Of a DNA stretch of 64,000 nucleotides, positions 9,014 through 20,992 are shown piece after piece. The notes below the pieces were generated by a model. That model was not told the origin of the DNA, did no database searches, and was given only the letters and a program-made list of their open reading frames with translations. The DNA comes from Thiohalorhabdus denitrificans (GTDB lineage: Bacteria; Pseudomonadota; Gammaproteobacteria; Thiohalorhabdales; Thiohalorhabdaceae): the NCBI RefSeq assembly GCF_001399755.1, contig NZ_LJCP01000014.1, forward strand, positions 124,001 through 188,000. Direction: 5' to 3'. Within the stretch, counting starts at the first letter, position 1. Each line of letters begins with the position of its first letter. A program made the position numbers and the translations under genes.

Positions 9014-10267
9014 CTAGGGCTGCGCGCTTCCGCCCTCCTTCTGCCCGTCGGCCTCCGGCGGCGCCAGCACCGGCACCCGGCCCTCCAGGGCGGTCAGGCT
9101 GCGCCGGCAGCAGGCCAGGGCCTGGTCGGGCTTCTGGCGTTCCTGGAAGAGGTGCGCCAGGCGCAGCAGGATCTCCGCCGGCAGGTTCTCCTGGGCGGCC
9201 ACGTCCTCCAGGTAGCGGTCCGCCTTGCCCCACAGGCGGGCGGCGATGGCCAGCTGGGCGAGCACCGTGAGCAGGTGGGGGTCGCGCGAATGGTCGGGGA
9301 GCCAACGCTCCAGGCGCTGCAGCAGCTCCTGGGCCGACCCCGGGGCCTGCGGCAGCGCCAGGTAGAGGTCCACCAGCTCGCCGCGCCAGTGGCGCTTCAG
9401 GCCCTGTTCCAGGGCCCGCTCGGCTTCCTGCCCACGGTTCTCGCTCAACAGGTAGCGGATCCACGGGGCCATCAGCCGGGAGTCGGCCCGCTCGTCCCGC
9501 GAGGCCTCCTTCCAGAGCCGCTCCACGGTCCCGCCGTCCCCGGCGAGGCGGGCCTGTTCCATGCGCTGGGCGCGCGCCTCGCGCATCTGCTCCGCCGCCT
9601 CCGACTCGGACAGCACACCCGCCTTGCGGGCACGGGGCAGCAGACGCATCAGGGCGTCCCAGTCCTCCACCTGGCGGTAGAGGGTGAGCAGGCGGCGCAG
9701 GAGCTGGCGGTTGTCGGGGTCCTTCTTCTCCAGGTCCGATAGCAGGGCCAGGGCGTGCTCGGCCCGGCCCGCCTCCATCTCCATCTCGGCCCGCAGCAGG
9801 GTCGCCGCCGGGTCGTCGGCGAGCACCTCGTTCTGGGCCTTGCCCAGGTACTCCTCGGCGGCGGCCTCCTCGCCGGCCTGGTGGGCGGCCCGGGCGGCGC
9901 CGATGAAGAAGGCCGCCGGCCGGTCCGCGTAGCGGCCGCCGCGGGCCAGCAGCTTGCGGGCCCGCTCGGACTCGCCGCGCTCCAGGGCCAGGGTACCCTC
10001 CTCCAGGAGGGCCAGGCTGCGCCGCCGACGGCGCTGCAGCCGCGCCTCGCGGAAGCGGGAGGGGGCGTGCAAGGCGGTGCTCAGGAGCCCCCAGATCTCC
10101 CAGCCGAAGAAGAGGAACAGGGCGAGCGCCACCCCCGCCAGGGCGGCGGTGGTCTCCAGGGTATACTCCCCGACCTGGACAAGCACGTAGCCCGGCCCCT
10201 CCCCCACCAGGGTGACCACCGCCGCGGCCACGCCCAAGACGATCAGGATCTTGATCAGGGAGCGCAT
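9014..10267 (-). CDS. hemY: HemY, inner-membrane TPR protein of the haem cluster
   Basis: 417 residues. Two N-terminal membrane segments (about residues 4-22 and 40-60, with FLFFGWEIWGLL) precede a long TPR-like helical domain of repeats such as GRAEHALALLSDLEKKDPDNRQLLRRL. Proteobacterial HemY is a tetrapyrrole-cluster membrane protein of unsettled function, distinct from the oxygen-dependent protoporphyrinogen oxidase of the same name in Gram-positives. The ATG overlaps the hemX stop (TAATG), so translation is coupled. It is the last gene of hemC-hemD-hemB-hemX-hemY. Confidence 0.92.
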   Translation of the reverse strand: MRSLIKILIVLGVAAAVVTLVGEGPGYVLVQVGEYTLETTAALAGVALALFLFFGWEIWGLLSTALHAPSRFREARLQRRRRRSLALLEEGTLALERGESERARKLLARGGRYADRPAAFFIGAARAAHQAGEEAAAEEYLGKAQNEVLADDPAATLLRAEMEMEAGRAEHALALLSDLEKKDPDNRQLLRRLLTLYRQVEDWDALMRLLPRARKAGVLSESEAAEQMREARAQRMEQARLAGDGGTVERLWKEASRDERADSRLMAPWIRYLLSENRGQEAERALEQGLKRHWRGELVDLYLALPQAPGSAQELLQRLERWLPDHSRDPHLLTVLAQLAIAARLWGKADRYLEDVAAQENLPAEILLRLAHLFQERQKPDQALACCRRSLTALEGRVPVLAPPEADGQKEGGSAQP

Positions 10268-11511
10268 TATTCCTCCCGCTCCGCGCGGATCCGGCGGAAG
10301 GTGGCCAGCGGCTCTTCCAGGGAGGGGGCCTCCCGGGTTACCAGCCGGTCGCCCAGGGACTCCAGGGAGGCGAGCATGGCCTGCACGCCGTCGCTGTCGG
10401 GGTCGAAGAAGCGCCCGACCCACTCCCGGGATTCCTCGAGGGTCCGCCGGTAGAGCTCGACCTCCCCGCGAAGGGCGGCCAGACGGGCGGACTGCAGGTT
10501 CAACACCAGGTTGTGGCGCAGGAAGGTGGCCTCATCGGGGGGCAGCAGGGGCTCCATCTCCTTCCCGGAGCGCCGGAGCCGCACCAGGCCCTTGACGTCC
10601 TCCCAGAAGTCCTCCAGGCCCGCCCGGAACCGTCCCCACCAGCCCTGCGGGGCCTCCTCCTGCGCCTGGCCGCCCTCCTCCCCGGGCTCCATGGCCGGCG
10701 GCTCCACACCCTTCACCGGGAGGTTCATGGCGCTGTCGGCGAGGCTGGCCAGCTTGAAGGAGATGCCCGGAAGGTCGGGCTCGGGCACCTCCTCCAGCCG
10801 GGTCATGGCGGACTGGATGGCCCGCCGCACTTCCATCCATTCCGGGGCGTTCATGTCCCGAAGGGTGCGGTCGGCGCTGTCGAGGGCCGCGCGGGCGGCG
10901 TCCAGATCCCCCTCCAGCCGCGCGATGCGGTCGGCGTTCACGAGCAGGGTCTCCACACGCTCCAGGCGCCAGTAGGTGGGGCCCCCCTCCAGCCGGGCCC
11001 GGAGCTCCTGGTTGGCCCGTTGCACGGCCTCCACCTCCTGGCCGAGCTGCTCGGCGCGGTTGCGCAGCTCTTCCTGCCGCTCGGCGATGCGCCCCTGCTG
11101 CTGGCCGTGCTGCTCCACCGTGCTCCGCAGGTCGCGGGTGGCCTGATCCAGCTCCTCGGAGAGTTCCTGGCGCAGCTCCTCCTGCTGCTGCTCGCGGTTG
11201 GCCACGGTGGTCTCCAGGCCCTCGAGCCGCTGGTCAAGCTCGAGGTAGAGGTAGGCCCCGCCGCCGCCCACGCCCAGCGCGAGGAGCAGGGCGAGGACCG
11301 CCAGCACCAGACCGCCCCGGCCACCGCCCGCACGCTGCGTAGACGCGTCCCTGCCTTCGCCGCCAGAGCCGCCGGCCTGCTCCGCCGACCCTGTATCCCC
11401 GCCGGCCTCCGCCTCCCCGGCGTGCGGACCCTCGCCGCCCTCCGGGGCCTCGCTGGTGGGCTCCGTCCGGGAGGTGTCGTCGGGTCCCCGCTGCTCGTTG
11501 GTGTCTGCCAT
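10267..11511 (-). CDS. hemX: HemX, uroporphyrinogen-cluster inner-membrane protein
   Basis: 414 residues. The first 65 residues are hydrophilic, acidic and rich in Gly, then one membrane segment (LVLAVLALLLALGVGGGGAYLYL), a coiled-coil stretch rich in Gln/Glu, and the HemX-family domain (YWRLERVETLLVNADRIARLEGD, and later LRHNLVLNLQSARLAALRG). HemX genes are often labelled uroporphyrinogen-III methyltransferase because of fusions, but no methyltransferase motifs are present here. It lies between hemB and hemY, about 100 bp after hemB. Confidence 0.92.
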   Translation of the reverse strand: MADTNEQRGPDDTSRTEPTSEAPEGGEGPHAGEAEAGGDTGSAEQAGGSGGEGRDASTQRAGGGRGGLVLAVLALLLALGVGGGGAYLYLELDQRLEGLETTVANREQQQEELRQELSEELDQATRDLRSTVEQHGQQQGRIAERQEELRNRAEQLGQEVEAVQRANQELRARLEGGPTYWRLERVETLLVNADRIARLEGDLDAARAALDSADRTLRDMNAPEWMEVRRAIQSAMTRLEEVPEPDLPGISFKLASLADSAMNLPVKGVEPPAMEPGEEGGQAQEEAPQGWWGRFRAGLEDFWEDVKGLVRLRRSGKEMEPLLPPDEATFLRHNLVLNLQSARLAALRGEVELYRRTLEESREWVGRFFDPDSDGVQAMLASLESLGDRLVTREAPSLEEPLATFRRIRAEREE

Positions 11512-11612
11512 GGAATCCTCTCGGTTCGTCCCGTCGCTGGGGGCGCCGGCCCGCCACGGTCACGGGCGGGCTGAAAGCGAGGCGCCCGATCGGGGCCGCG
11601 GGGCGCGCCGGC

Positions 11613-12587
11613 TCAGGCCTCGCCGCGGAGCCACGCCGCGGCGTCCAAGGCGTGGTAGGTGAGGATGAGGTCGGCCCCCGCACGCTTGAACCCGGTCAGG
11701 GTCTCCAGCACCACGCCCCGCTCGTCGATCCAGCCCCGCTCGGCGGCCGCCTTGATCATGCTGTACTCCCCCGAGACATTGTATACGGCCACCGGCAGGT
11801 CCGTGGACTGGCGCAGGCGCAGGACCACGTCCATGAAGGCCAGCCCGGGCTTGACCATGACGATGTCGGCGCCCTCGGCCTCGTCCAGCTCCAGCTCCCG
11901 CACGGCCTCGCGGCCGTTGGCGGGGTCCATCTGGTAGCCCCGCCGGTCGCCGTGGGAGGGAGCGCTCTCGGCGGCGTCCCGGAAGGGCCCGTAGTAGGTG
12001 CTGGAGTACTTGGCCGTGTAGGCCATCACCGGCAGCTCGTAGTAGCCGCTCTCGTCCAGGGCGGAGCGGATGGCGTCCACCATGCCGTCCATCATCCCGG
12101 ACGGAGCCACCATGTCCGCTCCCGCTTCAGCATAGCTGACCACCGCCTTGCGGAGGTTGTCGAGGGTCAAGTCGTTGTCCACCACCCCGTCCTGGCGCAG
12201 GACGCCGCAGTGGCCGTGGTCGGTGTACTCGCAGAAGCAGGCGTCCACGATCACGTAGAGGTCCGGCACAGCCTCCTTGAGGCGGCGTACGGCCTGCTGG
12301 ATGATCCCCTCGGCGTGCCAGGCCTCGCTGCCCTCGGGGTCCTTGCCCTCGGGGATGCCGAACAGGATCACGCCGCCCAGGCCCGCGTCGCGCGCCTTGC
12401 GCCCCTCCTCCACCAGCTGGTCCAGGGGCAGCTGGAAGACGCCGGGCATGGAGGGCACCGCCTGGGGGACGCTGCCGCCTTCCTTGACGAACAGCGGCTG
12501 GATGAGGTCCTCGGGGCGCAGGTGGTTCTCCCGCACCATGGAACGGATGGCCTGGTTGCGCCTGAGGCGCCGGGGACGATAGCGCAT
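11613..12587 (-). CDS. hemB: Delta-aminolevulinic acid dehydratase (porphobilinogen synthase)
   Basis: 324 residues. It condenses two 5-aminolevulinate molecules to porphobilinogen. Motifs: [16 protein letters not shown] at the N-terminus; the metal site region [14 protein letters not shown], which keeps Cys residues and so suggests zinc; [21 protein letters not shown] with a catalytic Lys; and [12 protein letters not shown] with the Schiff-base Lys. Start is ATG 12585-12587 just after the hemD stop (14 bp). Placement inside the hemCDXY cluster is not the E. coli arrangement, where hemB stands alone. Confidence 0.97.
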   Translation of the reverse strand: MRYRPRRLRRNQAIRSMVRENHLRPEDLIQPLFVKEGGSVPQAVPSMPGVFQLPLDQLVEEGRKARDAGLGGVILFGIPEGKDPEGSEAWHAEGIIQQAVRRLKEAVPDLYVIVDACFCEYTDHGHCGVLRQDGVVDNDLTLDNLRKAVVSYAEAGADMVAPSGMMDGMVDAIRSALDESGYYELPVMAYTAKYSSTYYGPFRDAAESAPSHGDRRGYQMDPANGREAVRELELDEAEGADIVMVKPGLAFMDVVLRLRQSTDLPVAVYNVSGEYSMIKAAAERGWIDERGVVLETLTGFKRAGADLILTYHALDAAAWLRGEA

Positions 12588-12601
12588 GGGTCTCGGCCTC
12601 C

Positions 12602-13396
12602 TTACGGATCCGGGCGGGGGTTGCAGACGTGCTCTTCCAGGGCCCGCAGGAGCCCCTCGTCGCTGGCCTCGGGGGCGACGAGCGGCTCCGGGAAGCCGTG
12701 CTCGGTGACCGCCCGGGCCGTGACCGGGCTGATGACCACCAGCGGGACCGCCCGCAGGTGCTCCCGGGCCCCCTGGTCGAGCATCTCCAGAAGGTTGGTG
12801 AAGGTCTCGGGACTGGTGAAGACGGCCGCCGCCAGCCGGCCGTGCTGCAGCTCGGCCGCCAGCGGAGCGGGGTCTACGTCCGGCTGGCGGCGGGCGTAGA
12901 CGGGCAGCCGCTCCACCCGCGCGCCACGCTCCTCCAGGGTGGTCGGCAGCAGTTCGCGGCCCTCCTCGCCGCGCACCACCAGGACCCGGGCCCCGGCGAC
13001 CCGTTCGGGGGCCATCTCCGCCAGCTTCAGGAAGGATTCGGAGCGGAAATCCCCGGGGGTGAGCACCGGCGCGCCCACGTGCTCCTCGAGCACCGCGGCG
13101 GTCTTGCGGCCGATGGCCGCGTACCCGGGGCCCTGCGGCCAGGGCAGGCCGTCCTCGCGCAGGAGCCGGGCGAAGCCCTCCACGGCGTTGGCGCTGGCGA
13201 AGAACAGCCACCGGAAGGCCTCCAGGTCCGGGGCGAGGCGCCCCCAGGGGCCGCGATCGGGGGGCGGCACCACCGCGATGGTGGGGAAAGCCAGGGCCTC
13301 GCCGCCCCGCTCCTCGATGGCCGCCACCAGGGCGTGCGCCTGGTGCGCCGGCCGGGTCACCAGGATCCGGCACCCGGACCAGGGTGTTTCAGGCAC
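12602..13396 (-). CDS. hemD: Uroporphyrinogen-III synthase
   Basis: 264 residues from a GTG at 13394-13396 that overlaps the hemC end by 8 bp. The protein begins [27 protein letters not shown] is the usual HemD start. Later features are [33 protein letters not shown] and the C-terminal [15 protein letters not shown] and [11 protein letters not shown]. HemD closes hydroxymethylbilane with ring D inversion. Sequence conservation in this family is low, so the adjoining hemC is an important part of the evidence. Confidence 0.93.
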   Translation of the reverse strand: MPETPWSGCRILVTRPAHQAHALVAAIEERGGEALAFPTIAVVPPPDRGPWGRLAPDLEAFRWLFFASANAVEGFARLLREDGLPWPQGPGYAAIGRKTAAVLEEHVGAPVLTPGDFRSESFLKLAEMAPERVAGARVLVVRGEEGRELLPTTLEERGARVERLPVYARRQPDVDPAPLAAELQHGRLAAAVFTSPETFTNLLEMLDQGAREHLRAVPLVVISPVTARAVTEHGFPEPLVAPEASDEGLLRALEEHVCNPRPDP

Positions 13397-14321
13397 GGCC
13401 CCGGGCCCGCTCCAGGATGGCGTCGGCGCCCTCGCCCAGAAGGCGGTCGGCCAGGTCGCGGCCCAGCCGCTCGGCCTCCGCGGCCGGCCCCTCCACGGCG
13501 TCCTCGATGAGGCGCGAGCCGTCGGGCTCGCCCACCAGCCCGCGCACCCGCAGGCGCTCACCGTCCAGCTCGGCGAAGCCGCCCATGGGCACCTCGCAGC
13601 CGCCCTGCATGCGGCGGTTCAGGGCCCACTCGGCGCGGGTGCGCACGGCCGTCTCGCCGTCCTCGATGGCGCGCAGCCGCTCCAGGGTGGCGTCATCGGC
13701 CTCGCGGCACTCGATACCGATGGTGCCCTGGCCCATGGCGGGTAGGCTGTCGGCGGGATCGAGCAGGGTGGTGATCCGGTCCGCCCAGCCCAGGCGGCGC
13801 AGGCCGGCGGCGGCCAGGACGATGGCGTCGTACTGCCCGTCCTCCAGCTTGCGCAGACGGGTGTCCACGTTGCCGCGGATCTCGGCCACCTCCAGCTCCG
13901 GGAAACGGGCCATGAGCTGGCATTTGCGGCGCAGGCTGGAGCTGCCGATGCGGGCCCCCGCCGGCATCTCGCTGGGATGGCTGTACTGCAGGGAGAGGAA
14001 GGCGTCGCGGGGATCCTCGCGCTTGCAGACCACCGGCAGGTGCAGGCCTTCGGGCAGCTCCACGGGCACGTCCTTCATGGAGTGCACGGCGATGTCGATG
14101 GTGCCGGCGAGCAGCCCCTCCTCGATCTCCTTCACGAAGGCGCCCTTGCCCCCCATTTCCAGCAGGGAGCGGTCCTGGACCCGGTCGCCGGTGGTGGTGA
14201 TGGTCACCAGCTCCGCCTCCAGGCCGGGGTGGGCGGCCTCCAGCAGGCCCTTGACGTGGTTGGCCTGCCACAGGGCCAGCTTGCTGCCGCGCGTACCGAT
14301 GCGAATCCGCTCCCCGCTCAC
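13389..14321 (-). CDS. hemC: Hydroxymethylbilane synthase (porphobilinogen deaminase)
   Basis: 310 residues beginning MSGERIRIGTRGSKLALWQANHVK. Family motifs include DIAVHSMKDVPVELP, SSLRRKCQL, EIRGNVDTRLRKLEDGQYDAIVLAAAGLRRLG, and QGGCEVPMGGFA carrying the Cys that binds the dipyrromethane cofactor. It polymerises four porphobilinogens. It is the first gene of the haem cluster; the 206-bp region upstream separates it from the divergent thioredoxin-like gene at 14528. Confidence 0.98.
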   Translation of the reverse strand: MSGERIRIGTRGSKLALWQANHVKGLLEAAHPGLEAELVTITTTGDRVQDRSLLEMGGKGAFVKEIEEGLLAGTIDIAVHSMKDVPVELPEGLHLPVVCKREDPRDAFLSLQYSHPSEMPAGARIGSSSLRRKCQLMARFPELEVAEIRGNVDTRLRKLEDGQYDAIVLAAAGLRRLGWADRITTLLDPADSLPAMGQGTIGIECREADDATLERLRAIEDGETAVRTRAEWALNRRMQGGCEVPMGGFAELDGERLRVRGLVGEPDGSRLIEDAVEGPAAEAERLGRDLADRLLGEGADAILERARGRA

Positions 14322-14527
14322 TTGCTCTCCTAGGGCTGCCTACCCGGCCCCGGAGGGCGCCGGGAGGGGGTTTCCGGGCAATCCAATATCTTGGGCAAAT
14401 CGGGGGGTAAAATCAAACCGGCTCCGGGAAACCCGGGGGCTCCGAAGCGGTCGTAAGGGGCGGGATTGCCCCGGGGCAGTGCCCTGATATAGGGTTACCG
14501 AATCTTCATTCGGACAAGGAAATCGGA

Positions 14528-14998
14528 ATGACGCGCCTGATCCCCCTTCTCGGCCTTCTCCTCCTCGGCGGTCCGGCCTACGCGGGGGAGATCCCCGCCG
14601 CCCGGGACCTCGCCGCCACCGCCCAGGAGGCGGGCAGTCAGGATCGGCCCGTGCTGGTCTTCTTCTACCAGGACGAATGCCCCTACTGCGAGGCGGTGCG
14701 CGAGAACTACCTCGGGCCCATCATGAAGAACGATTCCTATACCAGCCGGATCGCCCTGCGCGAGGTGAACACCCGCGACCACAGCCGGCTCAAGGACTTC
14801 CACGGGGAGGAGACCAGCCATCGGGGCTTCGCCGAGCGGGAGGACGCGCCCCTCACCCCCACCGTGGCCTTCTACGGCCCTGAGGGACGCCAGCTCACCG
14901 ACCCCCTTGTGGGCCTCAAGGGCGGCACCGAATACTACGGCCATTACCTTGACGAGGCCATCGACGAGGCCGAGCGGGCCCTGGCCGAGGAACGATAA
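14528..14998 (+). CDS. Secreted thioredoxin-fold protein with CPYC motif
   Basis: 156 residues. A signal peptide (cleavage probably AYA-GE, residues 19-20) precedes a thioredoxin-like domain with VLVFFYQDECPYCEAV, active-site Cys51 and Cys54. The Pro-loop segment is LTPTVAFYGPEG. CPYC is a glutaredoxin-type motif, but size and export suggest a SoxW- or DsbC-like periplasmic thiol reductase. Substrate is unknown. It stands alone: divergent hemC upstream, and a perfect hairpin after the stop. A short hairpin, CCGAAT-CTTC-ATTCGG, lies at 14498-14513 just upstream of the start. Confidence 0.85.
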   Translation: MTRLIPLLGLLLLGGPAYAGEIPAARDLAATAQEAGSQDRPVLVFFYQDECPYCEAVRENYLGPIMKNDSYTSRIALREVNTRDHSRLKDFHGEETSHRGFAEREDAPLTPTVAFYGPEGRQLTDPLVGLKGGTEYYGHYLDEAIDEAERALAEER

Positions 14999-15015
14999 CC
15001 TCCAGAGGGGTTGCG

Positions 15016-15038
15016 CGGGCCGCTCGCGAAGCGGCCCG
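15016..15038 (+). terminator. Hairpin downstream of the thioredoxin-like gene
   Basis: A 9-bp perfect stem, CGGGCCGCT with AGCGGCCCG, around a 5-nt loop begins 18 bp after the stop codon. No T-tract follows, so it may protect the mRNA end or need Rho rather than act as an intrinsic terminator. Confidence 0.4.
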
Positions 15039-15149
15039 GAGGCCATTTGACGCCTTCTCCCCCCGCCCGTACGCTTGAACCTGTCGAGCCCCGGCCCGCC
15101 CCGCGGGCTCCGGGTCCCTCCAACCCCGCTGCCGCCGACGACGTCTCCT

Positions 15150-15977
15150 ATGAGCCAGACGGCCCTGCGCCTTCTTACTTACAACATCCAGGTGGCCATC
15201 GGCTCCCGCCGATACCGGCACTACGTCAGCCACGGCTGGAAGTACGTCATGCCCCACGGCCAGAGCCTCCACAACCTGGACCGCATCGCCGAGGTGCTCG
15301 CCCCCTTCGACATCGTCGGCCTCCAGGAGGCGGACGGCGGCAGCTTCCGCACCGCCTTCGTGGATCAGGCCCGCTACCTGGCGGCGAGCGCCGCATTCGC
15401 CTCCTGCCAGAGCATGATCACCCGCGACTTCGGGCGCTTCGCCCAGCACACCAACTCGCTGCTCAGCCGGCTGCCCGTGCAGGCCGTCCATGAGCACCGC
15501 CTGCCCGGGGCCATGGACGGCCGCGGGGTGCTCGAGGCGCGCTTCAACCTGGACGGACGGCCCCTGTCGGTGTTCATCACCCACCTCGCCCTGCGCCAGC
15601 GCACCCGCATGCGGCAGGTGGCCTACGTGGCGGAGCTGGTGAACGCGGTAGGCCCCTCCGTGGTCATGGGCGACTTCAACGCCAAGCCCCGCTCCCGGGA
15701 GCTGCAACTGCTCTGCGAGGAGGCGGGTCTGCACATGTCCACCCGCCCGGCCCACGCCACCCTGCCCAGCTGGCGCCCGCGCGTGGCGGTGGACCACATC
15801 CTGGCCTCCCCGGAGATCGTTCTCGAGGAGTACGGCCCCCTCCCCGAGCTCCTCTCCGACCACCTCCCCGTCCAGGCCGTGGCCCGCTGGAAGGTGACGG
15901 CGGACCCCGAGGCCGCGCCCGACACCCCGGACGAATCCGAAGAGCCCCTTTCCGCCGCCCCGCCCCAATCCGCCTAG
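15150..15977 (+). CDS. Endonuclease/exonuclease/phosphatase (EEP) family protein
   Basis: 275 residues from ATG 15150 (MSQTALRLLTYNIQVAIGSRRY). EEP motifs in order: LLTYNIQ, VGLQEADGGS (metal-binding Glu), FITHLALRQR (catalytic His), VVMGDFNAKP (Asp/Asn pair), and LLSDHLPVQA (the final Asp-His). All catalytic positions look intact. No signal peptide. Members range from nucleases to sphingomyelinase- and inositol-phosphatase-like enzymes; the substrate cannot be read from sequence. It sits alone between the thioredoxin-like gene and htpG. Confidence 0.87.
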   Translation: MSQTALRLLTYNIQVAIGSRRYRHYVSHGWKYVMPHGQSLHNLDRIAEVLAPFDIVGLQEADGGSFRTAFVDQARYLAASAAFASCQSMITRDFGRFAQHTNSLLSRLPVQAVHEHRLPGAMDGRGVLEARFNLDGRPLSVFITHLALRQRTRMRQVAYVAELVNAVGPSVVMGDFNAKPRSRELQLLCEEAGLHMSTRPAHATLPSWRPRVAVDHILASPEIVLEEYGPLPELLSDHLPVQAVARWKVTADPEAAPDTPDESEEPLSAAPPQSA

Positions 15978-16003
15978 CGACCCATGCACGGAGCGCCGCT
16001 CTC

Positions 16004-16032
16004 TTTTAAAATGGGGGGCTTGCCCCTATATA
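16004..16032 (+). promoter_or_regulatory. Possible promoter of htpG
   Basis: TTTTAA at 16004-16009 and TATATA at 16027-16032, 17 bp apart, form an AT-rich island in GC-rich DNA 46 bp before the htpG GTG. No convincing heat-shock sigma-32 pair (CTTGAAA with CCCCATNT) was seen. Confidence 0.35.
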
Positions 16033-16077
16033 GGGATGGCGTATCCGTTCAACCCCCGGGAAAAGCGAGGTAGCACC

Positions 16078-17982
16078 GTGACGGCGGAACATCCTCAGCA
16101 GGAAACCCGCACCTTCGAGACCGAGGTGCAGCAGCTGCTGCATCTGATGGTCCACGCCTTGTATTCCCACCGGGAGATCTTCCTGCGGGAGCTGATCTCC
16201 AACGCCTCGGACGCCATCGACAAGCTCCGTTTCGAGGGCCTCAAGAACGAGGAGCTGTTCGAGGGGCAGAAGGAAGGACGGATCCGTCTGGTTCCGGACA
16301 GTGAGGCCGGCACCCTGACGATCATCGACAACGGCATCGGCATGGACCGGGACGAGGTGGTGGAGAACCTCGGCACCATCGCCCATTCCGGCTCGCGGGC
16401 CTTCGTCGATCGGCTCACCGGCGACGAGGATCAGGACGTGGAGCTCATCGGCCAGTTCGGCGTGGGCTTCTACTCGGCCTTCATGGTGGCCGACCGCGTG
16501 GAGGTCACCACCCGCCGCGCCGGGGTGGACACGTCCCTGGGCGTGCGCTGGGAGTCCGACGGCACCGGCAGCTACACCGTGGAGACCATCGAGCGCGCCG
16601 AGCTGGGCACCGCCATCACCCTCCACCTCAAGGACGACGCCCGGGAGTTCCTGGAGGAGGCCGAGCTGCGCCGGGTGGTGAAGACCTACTCCGACCACAT
16701 CCCCTATCCGGTGGTGCTGGAGGGGGGCGAGGGCGAGGAGACCCTCAACGAGGCCTCGGCCCTGTGGGCGCGGCCCCGCAATGAGATCTCCGAGGAGGAG
16801 TACCGCAACTTCTACGCCCATGTGGCCCACGGCGACACCGACCCGCTCACCTGGCTGCACTTCCACGCCGAGGGCACCACCGAGTACACCGCCCTGCTCT
16901 ACCTTCCGTCGCAGCCTCCGCTGGACCTGTGGCAGCCGGAGGCCCGCCACGGGGTGCGCCTCTACGTGCGCCGGGTGTTCATCACCGACCAGGCCCGCGA
17001 TCTGCTGCCCACCTATCTGCGCTTCCTGCGCGGCGTGGTGGACGCCCCGGACCTGCCCCTGAACGTCTCCCGCGAGATGCTGCAGTCGGACCAGCAGGTG
17101 GCCCGCATCCGCAAGGGCGTGGTCAAGCGCGTGCTCAAGCGCCTCGCCGACATGGCGGAAAACGAGCCGGACCGCTATCGCAAGTTCTGGGACAACTTCG
17201 GCGCGGTGCTCAAGGAAGGCATCCCCGAGGACTCCGCCAACCAGGACGAGCTGGCCGGCCTGCTGCGCTTCCATACCTCCAAGCGTCCCGACGAGTGGGT
17301 GAGCCTGGCCGACTACAAGGCCGCCATGCGCGACGAGCAGAAGGCCATCTACTACCTCACCGGCGACGACCTGGAAACCCTCAAGAACAGCCCGCAGCTG
17401 GAAGTGTTCAAGAAGAAGGGGGTGGAGGTGCTGCTGCTCACCGATCCGGTGGACGAGTGGGTGGTCATGCACCTGAGCGAATACGACGGCACCCCGCTCA
17501 CCAGCGTCGCCCACGGCGACCTGGACCTCGGCGAGCTGGAGAGCGAGGAGGAGAAACAGGTAGAGGAGGCCACCGAGGCCGACTACGGCAGCCTGGTGGG
17601 CACCCTCAAGGACCGTCTCGGCGAGGCCGTCTCGGACGTGCGCCTCTCCCACCGCCTCACCGACAGCCCGAGCTGCATCGTGGCCGGCGAGAACGCCCTG
17701 GGCGAGCACATGGAGCGCCTGCTCAAGGCCGCCAACCAGCCGGTGCCGGAAAGCCAGCCGATCCTGGAGGTCAACCCGGATCACCCCCTGGTGCAGACCA
17801 TGAAGGAGATCCACGGCACTGACCCGGCTGACAAGCGCCTCGGCGAGTGGGGCTGGCTCCTGCTGGACCAGGCGCGGCTCGCCCAGGGGGCGCCGCTGCC
17901 GGACCCGGCCGCCACCGCCCGGCGTCTCTCGGAGGTCATGAACGACCTGGCGGGGTCCGGACCGAGCCGGATCATTACCTGA
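16078..17982 (+). CDS. htpG: Chaperone HtpG (Hsp90)
   Basis: 634 residues from the GTG at 16078, which has GCGAGG 7 bp upstream; an ATG at 16036 would add 14 residues not seen in HtpG. The ATPase domain is intact: LISNASDAIDKLRF, DNGIGMDRDEV, GTIAHSGSRAF and IGQFGVGFYSAFMVAD. The middle domain has PLNVSREMLQSD with the catalytic Arg region. The dimerisation domain ends with EVNPDHPLVQTM. It is an ATP-dependent cytoplasmic dimeric chaperone. A block of palindromic repeats follows the stop. Confidence 0.97.
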   Translation: MTAEHPQQETRTFETEVQQLLHLMVHALYSHREIFLRELISNASDAIDKLRFEGLKNEELFEGQKEGRIRLVPDSEAGTLTIIDNGIGMDRDEVVENLGTIAHSGSRAFVDRLTGDEDQDVELIGQFGVGFYSAFMVADRVEVTTRRAGVDTSLGVRWESDGTGSYTVETIERAELGTAITLHLKDDAREFLEEAELRRVVKTYSDHIPYPVVLEGGEGEETLNEASALWARPRNEISEEEYRNFYAHVAHGDTDPLTWLHFHAEGTTEYTALLYLPSQPPLDLWQPEARHGVRLYVRRVFITDQARDLLPTYLRFLRGVVDAPDLPLNVSREMLQSDQQVARIRKGVVKRVLKRLADMAENEPDRYRKFWDNFGAVLKEGIPEDSANQDELAGLLRFHTSKRPDEWVSLADYKAAMRDEQKAIYYLTGDDLETLKNSPQLEVFKKKGVEVLLLTDPVDEWVVMHLSEYDGTPLTSVAHGDLDLGELESEEEKQVEEATEADYGSLVGTLKDRLGEAVSDVRLSHRLTDSPSCIVAGENALGEHMERLLKAANQPVPESQPILEVNPDHPLVQTMKEIHGTDPADKRLGEWGWLLLDQARLAQGAPLPDPAATARRLSEVMNDLAGSGPSRIIT

Positions 17983-18004
17983 CGGCCGCCGGACTGGGGC
18001 CCCT

Positions 18005-18124
18005 GTAGGAGCGGCGGCCGCCGCCGCGATGTGCGGCCTTCCGCCACACAGGCGGAAGGCCGCACCCCTTCGTAGCCGTGAGTGCCTGGACTAGGGTGGT
18101 CGCGGCGGGGGCCGCTGCTCCTAC
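18005..18124. repeat. BIME-like palindromic block between htpG and acnA
   Basis: Two copies of a GTAGGAGCGGC-type unit in inverted orientation (18005-18029 and 18099-18124) flank a perfect 14-bp hairpin at 18032-18064 (TGCGGCCTTCCGCC, loop ACACA). The outer units match each other at nearly every position. No T-tract follows the hairpin. Confidence 0.75.
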
Positions 18125-18201
18125 GGGCCATCCCTGCGCCGAGCAAGATCGATATTTTTCTGGATAGATTCCAACTTTTACGGATCCTCAGGAGCACGCC
18201 C

Positions 18202-20871
<2,670 letters not shown>

Positions 20872-20891
20872 GGCGGCCCCCCAGGACGCGC

Positions 20892-20924
20892 AAAGGCCCC
20901 GGGTGCTTCCCGGGGCCTTTTTTT
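20892..20924 (+). terminator. Intrinsic terminator after acnA
   Basis: A 12-bp perfect stem (AAAGGCCCCGGG / CCCGGGGCCTTT, loop TGCTT) runs into a T-tract of seven, 21 bp beyond the acnA stop. It can also mark the end of the convergent gene at 20993. Confidence 0.93.
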
Positions 20925-20992
20925 GGCCATCCCCTCGGTGCCGGACTCTGCCCTTTTGCCTCTATCCGCCTCCCGGGCGTATAGGCCGGGGC

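Noticed and set aside
15978-16077. Heat-shock sigma-32 promoter for htpG
   Set aside because: No CTTGAAA/CCCCATNT pair with the correct spacing was found; only a weak sigma-70-like pair is present.
16006-17814. 600-codon minus-strand open frame over htpG
   Set aside because: The plus strand codes for a full HtpG; the antisense frame is rich in His, Val, Gly and Leu in the way of GC-rich shadows.
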